DNA from: Campylobacterales bacterium
Lineage (GTDB): Bacteria > Campylobacterota > Campylobacteria > Campylobacterales > SZUA-545
NCBI GenBank assembly: GCA_025800305.1
Contig: JAOXRY010000389.1
Span: 1-5,427 of the forward strand
DNA: 5,427 nucleotides
Direction: 5' to 3'
A model generated the notes under the pieces. That model did not search any database and was not told the origin of the DNA. It saw nothing but the letters and a program-made list of their open reading frames with translations. This document shows positions 1 through 5,427 of this stretch, one piece after another; the stretch's first letter is position 1; each line of letters opens with the position of its first letter. Position numbers and translations under genes: made by a program.

Positions 1-1072
1 TTGTAAAAGGAAAACTATCTATTTTCACTTTAACACTTTGTCCTACCTTTATAAAACCTATATCTTTATTTAAAATATTTGCTTCAACTTCTAAAGGTGT
101 ATTATCAGGGACTATCTGCATTACTATCTCCCCTTGCTGAATAACCTTACCTATCGTATAAGCTGTTAAGTTATGAACCACTCCATTGACAGGCGAAACC
201 ACAATTTTTTGTTTTAGTGTGTGCTTCATCTTACTCAATTCTGAAAACACTTGAGACAATTCTGAATCTACATCCCTTAATTCCTGTAGTGTCTCTTTTT
301 TTGTTGTTTTTTCCAGTTGTTCCAACTCATAAAAAGAGATATCGATATCTGATTGTAATTTTTTCAGCTTTGATTTCATAATATCAAGCTCTCCCTCTTT
401 TTCGATTAACTCTTTTTTCTTTTCATCAAGAAAAGCTCCAGATTCCAAACCATCTTTGTTTAAAGCCTCAATCTGCTCCACATTTTTTGTGTAAAAAGGA
501 AGGAGTTTTTCAGATTTTTCTATCTCTTTTTCCAAAATACTCTTTTCATGATTGGTACTATCGACTTTTGATTGTAAAGAAGTCTTCTCTGTTCTATAGC
601 TATTAATCTTACTTTCAAGTAGCCTATTCTCTTCTTTTAAAAACTCCTTTGGAACTTCATCAGATCTGATTTTTTTAAAAACACCTTTAGTTAAAAAGCT
701 ATCAAAATTTTCCAAAGCCATCTTTTTTCCTGTTAAAAGATGAAACTTTTTTTCCAGCAAGGTGTACTCTATCTGCTCTATATCTTTTCTTAGACCAATA
801 AGCTTCTGTCCTTTAACTACTTTATCACCTTTTTTAACAAAAATATTCTCAACAACACCTGTCTCTTTTGGCTGAATAACCTGCATTCTTGTACTTGGTA
901 TAATTTTTCCCATTGCATTAGTAATAACATCTACCTCACTAAGAGAAATCCAAAGGATAAAAGTAAAAATAAGTCCATTAATAATCATCGGAACATACCA
1001 AATAAGCTTAGAAGGTGTCTTTGTTAAAACACTCTCTATTCCATGAAAAAATTCATGCTCTTTTTTGTTCAT
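1..1072 (-). CDS. hlyD: HlyD-family type I secretion periplasmic adaptor, C-terminus cut by window edge
   Basis: This is the membrane-fusion protein that bridges the inner-membrane ABC transporter and the TolC-like channel. The visible 357 codons start at ATG 1072-1070 and are open to the left edge. There is a short cytosolic N-terminus (about residues 1-23) and one membrane helix (about 24-45, LIWYVPMIINGLIFTFILW). A first lipoyl-like half follows (about 66-94, with GVVENIFVKKGDKVVKGQ), then a long Lys/Glu-rich coiled-coil region (about 95-288). The second lipoyl half is at about 290-321 (SPVNGVVH...GEIVMQIVP), followed by the start of the beta-barrel. The stretch LEVEANILNKDIGFIKVGQ with FPFT (about 327-357) closely resembles E. 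coli HlyD (LEVTALVQNKDIGFINVGQ...FPYT). E. coli HlyD is 478 residues, so roughly 90-100 residues are probably missing. The ATG overlaps the transporter stop (ATGA), so translation is probably coupled. The cytosolic N-terminus is shorter than that of E. coli HlyD (about 60 residues). Confidence 0.95.
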   Translation of the reverse strand, partial: MNKKEHEFFHGIESVLTKTPSKLIWYVPMIINGLIFTFILWISLSEVDVITNAMGKIIPSTRMQVIQPKETGVVENIFVKKGDKVVKGQKLIGLRKDIEQIEYTLLEKKFHLLTGKKMALENFDSFLTKGVFKKIRSDEVPKEFLKEENRLLESKINSYRTEKTSLQSKVDSTNHEKSILEKEIEKSEKLLPFYTKNVEQIEALNKDGLESGAFLDEKKKELIEKEGELDIMKSKLKKLQSDIDISFYELEQLEKTTKKETLQELRDVDSELSQVFSELSKMKHTLKQKIVVSPVNGVVHNLTAYTIGKVIQQGEIVMQIVPDNTPLEVEANILNKDIGFIKVGQSVKVKIDSFPFT

Positions 1073-3204
1073 GTCACACTCTTTAAATCTATTGAAGTCT
1101 GGTTTTCATAGAGCCTGAAAAAATACCCTTTATCTTTTATAAGATTCTGGATACTTCCTTGTTCTATAATATTACCTTTTTGTAAACAGATAACCCTATC
1201 TGCTATTTTCAAAGTAGAAAACCGGTGTGATACGATAAAAACAGTTCTTCCCTGACAAATCTTTTTTAGATTGTTATGGATAAGTGTTTCAGATTCAAAA
1301 TCCAAAGAGCTTGTAGCCTCATCAAGGATTAGTATCTTTGGTTCATTGACTAAAGCCCTAGCAAAAGCAATTCTTTGTCTTTGACCAGTTGAGATCATCT
1401 CCCCTCTCTCTCCTACAACAGTATCGTATGATTTAGGTAGAGATCTAATAAATTCATCAGCACCTGCTAATTTAGCTGCACTCTCTATCTGTTCCATCGT
1501 AGCAAATGGATTGGCTAACATGAGATTCTCCTTAACCGACTTATTTAAAAGTAGATTATCTTGCATAACAACACCAATCTTTCTTCTAAGCCACACAGGA
1601 TCAATCCCTGCCGTATCAATGCCATCAATAAACAGCTTTCCTTTTGTAGGAATATGAAGTCTTTGAATAAGTCTAGTAAGTGTGGTCTTCCCAGAACCAG
1701 TATGACCAACAATCCCAATAACTTCCCCTGCTTTTGCCTCAAAATTAATATCTTCCAAAACAAAAGGTAGGTCACTTGTATATTGGAAAAACACTCCATT
1801 AAAAGAGACTTTCCCCTTCATCTCTCCATAACCACTTGTATCCTCATACAAAGCAGGCTCTTGCTGTGTATTAAAAATTTCAGAAACCCTTTTTACAGAG
1901 ATCTTTACCTGATAAATCTGCTGTAACATCTGAGCAACTCTTTGGGCAGGTCCCATAACCCTTCCTACAAGCATATTAAAAGCAATAAGTTGCCCTGCTG
2001 TCATATTCCCCTCTAAAACCGATAAAGCACCAATCCATAAACAAAGAGCAACCGTACCCTTATTTAAAAACCCTGATATCTGACCTATATTTCCTGTAAG
2101 ATTTTCTGTCTCCATAGTCTGAATTGTTTGATGACCCAAATGTTCTTCCCATTTTCTCTGCATTCCTGGTTCTATAGACATAGATTTAATCGTCTCTATA
2201 CTAGATACCGTTTCAAAAAGAAATGACTGAGACTCTGTAGTAATTTCTTGTTTCTCTTTAAGTTTCTCTTTCAAAAACGGGCTCACCACTCCATAAATAA
2301 TAAAAAGCAATATGATAGATAAGACAACAACACCTGTAAGCAACGGGCTAAAAAGATACATTACTATTAAAAATATAATTCCAAAAGGTGCATCTATTAG
2401 CGTTGCCAAAATACTACTACTTAAAAAATTCCTAATAAACTCCACCTCTTTAAATCTAGCAATAGTATCCCCGCTTTGTCTATTGGAAAAAAAGCTAAGA
2501 GGAAGAGAGGTTAGATGTCTAAAAAGCCTAGAAACCATAATCACATCAATTTTTGCTGTTGTAAGATTTAAAAGGTGTTTCCTAGCATATCCTAAAGAGA
2601 AGTCAAAAACCGCAATTAAAGCAAGTCCTATTATCAATACCTCTAAAGTAGCTTTTCCACTAGAACTAAATACTTTATCAATAATAATCATTGTAAAAAG
2701 AGGGGTTACTAGGGCAAAAAGCTGAATTAAAAAAGCTGATGTCAACACCTGCCCCATTATCTTTTTCTCTTTTAAAAAAGTCTTTGTAAACCAATTTATA
2801 CTAAAGTCTTCAATTCCTTTGTTACTATCTCTTCTTTTCTTAATTAAAATTATCTCATCTTCAAAAGTATCACTGAATTTTTTAAGTGGAGCATAGAAGC
2901 TTTTTTGTTTATCTACATCGTAGTAAAGAATATTCTCACCCTCTACTTTTAAAATAATACAGAACTCACCACTTACTAATCTACCAATAACTGGAAAGGG
3001 CTGTTTACTAGGATCTTTTAAATTAAAACTACTCTTCTTTGAATCAATCTTTAAAAACTCCTCTGATACAAGGAGAAGATCTTCTGTTGTCATCTCTTCA
3101 TTTTTACCAAGCCAAGCCTGAATTTCTTCATATCCTGCAGGAATCTGTTGCATCCTACAAATCATTACTAAAGATGAAATACCACTATTTCTCTTATTTT
3201 CCAC
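1069..3204 (-). CDS. hlyB: HlyB-type I secretion ABC transporter (permease + ATPase, degenerate C39 domain)
   Basis: This inner-membrane ATPase of 711 residues should power one-step export of the upstream-encoded substrate; E. coli HlyB is about 707. Residues about 6-125 form a C39-like domain. The catalytic Cys is missing (the DCG region reads NSG, with Ser7), and at the usual His position the aligned segment reads GEFCIILKV, with no His. It should therefore bind substrate rather than cut a leader. Residues about 150-420 hold the transmembrane domain, with likely helices near 151-176, 185-203, 262-284, 286-309, 380-398 and 402-420. The ATPase domain (about 465-700) has Walker A GHTGSGKTT (500-508), Q-loop Gln548, signature ISTGQ (604-608), Walker B ILILDE (624-629), D-loop SSLD and switch His660. 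The start is GTG, chosen because it has a good Shine-Dalgarno and includes the whole C39-like domain; the ATG at codon 14 would cut into that domain. It overlaps the channel gene by 11 nt and the adaptor gene by 4 nt. Confidence 0.96.
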   Translation of the reverse strand: MENKRNSGISSLVMICRMQQIPAGYEEIQAWLGKNEEMTTEDLLLVSEEFLKIDSKKSSFNLKDPSKQPFPVIGRLVSGEFCIILKVEGENILYYDVDKQKSFYAPLKKFSDTFEDEIILIKKRRDSNKGIEDFSINWFTKTFLKEKKIMGQVLTSAFLIQLFALVTPLFTMIIIDKVFSSSGKATLEVLIIGLALIAVFDFSLGYARKHLLNLTTAKIDVIMVSRLFRHLTSLPLSFFSNRQSGDTIARFKEVEFIRNFLSSSILATLIDAPFGIIFLIVMYLFSPLLTGVVVLSIILLFIIYGVVSPFLKEKLKEKQEITTESQSFLFETVSSIETIKSMSIEPGMQRKWEEHLGHQTIQTMETENLTGNIGQISGFLNKGTVALCLWIGALSVLEGNMTAGQLIAFNMLVGRVMGPAQRVAQMLQQIYQVKISVKRVSEIFNTQQEPALYEDTSGYGEMKGKVSFNGVFFQYTSDLPFVLEDINFEAKAGEVIGIVGHTGSGKTTLTRLIQRLHIPTKGKLFIDGIDTAGIDPVWLRRKIGVVMQDNLLLNKSVKENLMLANPFATMEQIESAAKLAGADEFIRSLPKSYDTVVGERGEMISTGQRQRIAFARALVNEPKILILDEATSSLDFESETLIHNNLKKICQGRTVFIVSHRFSTLKIADRVICLQKGNIIEQGSIQNLIKDKGYFFRLYENQTSIDLKSVT
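1079..1084 (-). promoter_or_regulatory. Weak ribosome binding site of hlyD inside the end of hlyB
   Basis: The transcript reads AAAGAG, then TGTGAC, then ATG. The match is only moderate at 6-nt spacing, and the ATG shares bases with the hlyB stop (ATGA). Translation of hlyD therefore probably depends on coupling to hlyB, which would keep transporter and adaptor in proportion. Confidence 0.5.
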
Positions 3205-4498
3205 TTTTCGCCTTTGCTGTTATCATTTGATAATTATTTATAAATGTAGAATCAAGTTCTCCTGTAGTAAAAAGAAGTTTTCCACTATTTTGAAGATAAG
3301 TTTTTCTCATTTCCTCTCGCTCTACTAAAGCATCAAAAAGTTCATTTTCAGCTTCTAAAACATCTACAATAGATTTTCTTCCCATCTCATACGCCCTTTT
3401 TGTAGCGTGTAGAGTTTTTCTTTTTGACTCAATGACTAGATGGTAGCTTTTCAAAGAATCCATTGTTGTAGTTGCAATTTGATAATAGGTTATAATCTCA
3501 CTTTTTAGCCTATTTTCCAGCTCCAAAATTTTATTATTGCTGATTTTTACATCTACTTTCGTCTTATCAAGCTGAGTCTTGCTACTCCATCCAGATAGTA
3601 TATTCATCTTTAAACTAAGGGTTGCTGTGTGCTCAATAGCAGACTCTGGAATATCACTCTCTTTATATTTATAAGAGAGTTCTAAAGTAGGATAAAAAGC
3701 TCTCTTGGCTCTCTCTATATTTTGTAAACTATCTCTATTATCTATCAGAGTCTGTCTATATTCGTAATTATTTTTTAATCTCTCAATCCAAAAATCAAGC
3801 CCTTGTAAAAATAATACACCCTCTTTAAAGCTAGATTGCTCCTGTAGTGTAAAACTCTCCAAACCTGTATACTTTCTTAAATCCTCCTGTGAAGATTGAA
3901 AATTTGCAAAAGCACTATTGTACTGACTATAAAGCCTACTATTTAAAGCCAACGCTTTTAAATAATCCACCTCAGAGATAAGCCCTGAATTCCTTCTAAG
4001 ATTTGCCTGTCTTATGTTTTCTTTATAGTTTTGGATCTTCTCTTGGAGTAGATTTAACTTATAGCTATTAAAATAGTGTTCAGAATACTTCTCTACAACT
4101 TTTAATATAATCTCACTATACCCTTTCTCTTTACCTATAGTAGCCTTTTCCAGATTATTATCTTTCTCTTTATAATCAAACATCAAAGAGGGCTTATACA
4201 CAGGCTGTTTTACAGAAACAGTAGTATCTCTTCTCCTATCTCGATATTCAGAGACTTTTCCATCAATAACCACAGGAAACTCATCTACTTTTAGCTCCTC
4301 AATCTCCAAATCTAAAGTAGGGAAAAAAGCACCAAAAGCAGAGGATTTCTCCTTTTGGGCTGAAATTACCGAAAGAGAGTAGTTTTCCAACTCTTTATCA
4401 TTCTCCAAAGCCAAATTATAGACATCTAAAGGAGATATAACCTTACAAAATGCTCCTGAGATAAGAACTACCCAAAGAGTAACAGTTCTAAAACCCAC
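3194..4498 (-). CDS. TolC-family outer-membrane channel protein of the type I secretion system
   Basis: This is the probable outer-membrane exit duct, 434 residues; E. coli TolC is 493 as precursor. Residues 1 to about 16 look like a Sec signal peptide: Arg4, a hydrophobic core TLWVVLISGA and probable cleavage after Ala16. Cys18 is not in a proper lipobox (Phe precedes it), so a lipoprotein is unlikely. The two-fold TolC repeat is visible: AFFPTLDLEIE (about 57-67) recurs as AFYPTLELSYK (267-277), each opening a beta hairpin followed by long helices. The C-terminal part has the family hallmark YEMGRKSIVDVLEAENELFDA (about 370-390) and ends the barrel/helix unit with TTGEL (411-415). The similarity is closest to the channels paired with RTX/adhesin exporters. 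The start is GTG 4498-4496, directly after the TAG stop of the preceding gene and in the same frame. No other ATG/GTG/TTG gives a complete signal peptide. Its place between the activator and hlyB argues for a dedicated partner rather than a housekeeping TolC. Confidence 0.94.
   Translation of the reverse strand: MGFRTVTLWVVLISGAFCKVISPLDVYNLALENDKELENYSLSVISAQKEKSSAFGAFFPTLDLEIEELKVDEFPVVIDGKVSEYRDRRRDTTVSVKQPVYKPSLMFDYKEKDNNLEKATIGKEKGYSEIILKVVEKYSEHYFNSYKLNLLQEKIQNYKENIRQANLRRNSGLISEVDYLKALALNSRLYSQYNSAFANFQSSQEDLRKYTGLESFTLQEQSSFKEGVLFLQGLDFWIERLKNNYEYRQTLIDNRDSLQNIERAKRAFYPTLELSYKYKESDIPESAIEHTATLSLKMNILSGWSSKTQLDKTKVDVKISNNKILELENRLKSEIITYYQIATTTMDSLKSYHLVIESKRKTLHATKRAYEMGRKSIVDVLEAENELFDALVEREEMRKTYLQNSGKLLFTTGELDSTFINNYQMITAKAKSGK
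3211..3215 (-). promoter_or_regulatory. Ribosome binding site deciding the GTG start of hlyB
   Basis: The transcript reads AAAGG-CGAAAA-GTG, a good Shine-Dalgarno with 6-nt spacing, placed inside the 3' end of the TolC-like gene. It supports GTG 3204-3202 as the start rather than the ATG 13 codons further in, which would remove the beginning of the C39-like domain. Confidence 0.65.
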
Positions 4499-4939
4499 CT
4501 ATACGTTCTCACCTCTGTCTAAAATAACTTTACGTTCTCCTGCTTCGTTATAACTAAAGTATCTAAACTTCTTATCTTTAAATACCGTTTTTTTAAGATC
4601 TTGAATCATCTCTTCTGATTTTCCAAATGGAGCTATTACATCCATCAGCCAGATATTCTCTCCGCTATTCCACTCATTAACACCCAGCTTACTTCTTCCA
4701 GCTTCTAATTTTAGTGATACCTCCTCACTAACCGAAGCCCACAGTATCACCCCCACAGGTTGAGACTGATTTTTAAATATCCTAAACTGTCCGTTTGCAA
4801 CAGGAGGCATCACCATCCACTCCAAATCTCCTATAAAAAAGTTATGTTTATGAATAGGTGAGTTTAAAAGTAACCATACAATCTCTCCTATCACCCCTGA
4901 CATAGTCTGTAAATTTTTTTCTTGTTTCTCTTGTGACAT
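4499..4939 (-). CDS. hlyC: RTX-toxin-activating lysine acyltransferase (HlyC family)
   Basis: This small cytoplasmic enzyme has 146 residues. By family knowledge it moves a fatty acyl chain from acyl-ACP to internal lysines of a protoxin, making it membrane-active. Hallmarks line up with E. coli HlyC: GEIVWLLLNSPIH (18-30) matches GHVSWLWASSPLH, placing the catalytic His at H30 (His23 in HlyC) and the conserved Ser at S27. The segment LMDVIAPFG (98-106) matches FIDWIAPFG, placing the catalytic Asp at D100. The segments PVGVILWASVSEEV (61-74) and EWNSGENIWLMD (89-100) match VAYCSWANLSLEN and DWTSGDRKWFID. It is shorter than HlyC (170 residues) and stops soon after the FRYFSY strand, without HlyC's C-terminal helical tail. 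The start at ATG 4939-4937 has a strong AAAGGG site 5 nt upstream; the next ATG (codon 13) has none. It follows the substrate gene by 9 nt, so that substrate is the obvious target. Confidence 0.95.
   Translation of the reverse strand: MSQEKQEKNLQTMSGVIGEIVWLLLNSPIHKHNFFIGDLEWMVMPPVANGQFRIFKNQSQPVGVILWASVSEEVSLKLEAGRSKLGVNEWNSGENIWLMDVIAPFGKSEEMIQDLKKTVFKDKKFRYFSYNEAGERKVILDRGENV
4508..4516 (-). promoter_or_regulatory. Ribosome binding site for the GTG start of the TolC-like gene
   Basis: The transcript reads AGAGGTGAG, then AACGTATAG, then GTG. The 7-nt GAGGTGA is an excellent anti-Shine-Dalgarno match, but it lies about 10 nt from the GTG, longer than usual. The site is inside the last codons of the acyltransferase gene, whose TAG stop touches the GTG. 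Start by re-initiation after termination is plausible. Confidence 0.6.
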
Positions 4940-4944
4940 TTTTT

Positions 4945-4950
4945 CCCTTT
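4945..4950 (-). promoter_or_regulatory. Ribosome binding site of the acyltransferase gene, overlapping the substrate stop codon
   Basis: The transcript reads TAAAGGGAAAAAATG. AAAGGG lies 5 nt before the ATG at 4939, and its first two A's are also the last two bases of the substrate gene's TAA stop. A ribosome finishing the substrate is thus already on the next site, which suggests coupled translation. It also supports this ATG over the in-frame one at codon 13. Confidence 0.75.
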
Positions 4951-5427
4951 AAAATATATTTTCTACTGTCTCTTCTGTCTCATCCAGAGGAAGGACATCC
5001 AAAGGTATATCAGTAGATGAGGAGTTACCACTTACAGCTGCTAACTGTTCTATAAGAATATCTGCCTCTTTATTGAGATCTTTTGTAGTTTCATCAATCT
5101 CACCACCTATAAGCATTGCTGCTGCATCTTTTTTATTACCATCTTTATCTGTATAACTTCCGATAGAAAGAACATCTCCGTTGTTTACCGCTTTTGTATC
5201 TAGATCAAAAGAGACAATTCCAGCTTCCTCTAAAGTCATCATCTCTCCATCATCACTTACACCATTTTGATTGAGATCTTGCCATATAAGAAAATCACTC
5301 CATCCAGAGTCATTCTCATCAAAAATATTGTCATCATTCTCATCAAAAAGATTTTTTAAAGCCTCAAAATCATCAGCAGCAGTCTCATCTAAAACATTCC
5401 AAGAAAGCTCTGGCAAAGAAGAGACCT
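4949..5427 (-). CDS. C-terminal part of a secreted RTX/HlyA-like calcium-binding protein (5' end outside window)
   Basis: This is the last 158 codons of a longer gene; the frame stays open to the right edge (VSSLPELSW...), so the N-terminus is not visible. Visible residues about 21-70 form a paired calcium-loop module common near the C-terminus of large type I-secreted proteins. Loop 1 is DENDDNIFDEND (28-39), then WSDFLIWQDLNQ, and loop 2 is DLNQNGVSDDGE (50-61), which fits the EF-hand pattern D-x-N-x-N-G-x-x-D-x-x-E. The module closes with TLEEAGIVSFDL. A TDKDGNKKDAAAMLI segment follows (about 92-106). The last ~45 residues are acidic with an amphipathic stretch (ADILIEQLAAV), a Ser-rich linker and the end EETVENIF, as expected of an uncleaved C-terminal secretion signal. 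No GGxGxDxxx nonapeptide repeats are visible; they may lie upstream. The acyltransferase next door suggests an acylated cytolysin or related toxin, but that is inference. An adhesin or other RTX exoprotein is possible. Confidence 0.85.
   Translation of the reverse strand, partial: VSSLPELSWNVLDETAADDFEALKNLFDENDDNIFDENDSGWSDFLIWQDLNQNGVSDDGEMMTLEEAGIVSFDLDTKAVNNGDVLSIGSYTDKDGNKKDAAAMLIGGEIDETTKDLNKEADILIEQLAAVSGNSSSTDIPLDVLPLDETEETVENIF
5310..5349 (-). repeat. Short direct repeat (16 nt, 24-nt period) encoding FDEND twice
   Basis: An identical 16-base string (TCATTCTCATCAAAAA on the plus strand) occurs at 5310-5325 and 5334-5349, exactly eight codons apart, so the frame is kept. It encodes the two FDEND units of FDENDDNIFDENDSGW in the first calcium loop of the secreted substrate. 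The identity at DNA level may reflect a recent in-frame duplication or simple codon bias on a repeated peptide. Confidence 0.7.

Noticed and set aside
280..540. T-rich runs that could be read as rho-independent terminators
   Set aside because: They are the complement of Lys-rich codons in the coiled coil of HlyD, with no preceding GC-rich hairpin.
1561..1770. Plus-strand and minus-strand alternative frames within the ATPase domain (1561-1770 and 1545-1799)
   Set aside because: Both lie inside the intact Walker A to Q-loop part of hlyB and show no recognisable domain or start signals.
2312..2725. 137-codon open frame on the plus strand
   Set aside because: It is antisense to the membrane domain of hlyB, whose assignment is certain; the translation resembles no family and is a shadow of AT-rich coding DNA.
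3039..3230. 63-codon plus-strand open frame over the channel/transporter junction
   Set aside because: It is antisense to two confidently assigned genes, with no domain and no clear ribosome site.
4440..4498. Lipoprotein signal (Cys18) in the TolC-like protein
   Set aside because: The residues before Cys18 are G-A-F, with Phe at -1, which does not fit a lipobox; normal signal peptidase cleavage after Ala16 is more likely.
4914..4920. A7 tract (T7 on the plus strand) early in the acyltransferase gene as a phase-variation switch
   Set aside because: The frame is intact, runs of this length are common in such AT-rich DNA (another lies at 296-302), and no long G/C tract of the type used for phase variation is present.
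5414..5416. TTG as the start codon of the right-most gene
   Set aside because: The reading frame is open upstream to the window edge (V-S-S-L), there is no Shine-Dalgarno, and the protein looks like the C-terminal module of a much larger secreted protein, so this Leu codon is internal.

Overview
The window holds five adjacent genes, all on the minus strand and packed with no real intergenic DNA. It looks like most of an operon for a haemolysin-type (RTX/HlyA-like) type I secretion system. In transcription order (right to left) they are: the 3' end of a secreted calcium-binding substrate (4949 to the right edge); an RTX-toxin-activating lysine acyltransferase of the HlyC family (4499-4939); a TolC-family outer-membrane channel (3194-4498); a HlyB-type ABC transporter with a catalytically dead C39-like domain (1069-3204); and a HlyD-type periplasmic adaptor cut off by the left edge (1-1072).

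The junctions are a 9-nt gap, a stop codon directly abutting a start codon, an 11-nt overlap and a 4-nt ATGA overlap, so one transcript with translational coupling is likely. The expected pathway has three steps. HlyC acylates internal lysines of the protoxin in the cytoplasm. HlyB (inner membrane) and HlyD (periplasm) recruit the TolC-like channel. The substrate then leaves the cell in one step, guided by its uncleaved C-terminal signal and folding on extracellular calcium.

The DNA is AT-rich by eye, with many AGA, TTA and ATA codons, and the system needs an outer membrane, so the host is a low-GC Gram-negative bacterium. Campylobacterota (Arcobacter/Sulfurospirillum/Sulfurimonas-like) is my best guess. 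It rests on composition and general protein character only and is not proven.

The family assignments are secure. The more unusual points are: the gene order (substrate, activator, own TolC, B, D, unlike E. coli hlyCABD with its unlinked tolC); a substrate C-terminus that shows paired EF-hand-like loops and no glycine-rich nonapeptide repeats in the visible part; a short HlyC that keeps its catalytic His and Asp; a C39-like domain that has lost both Cys and His; and a non-consensus ABC signature (ISTGQ). I see no RNA genes, mobile elements, CRISPR arrays, terminators or identifiable promoters. There is no gene-free stretch, and the promoter would lie off the right edge.
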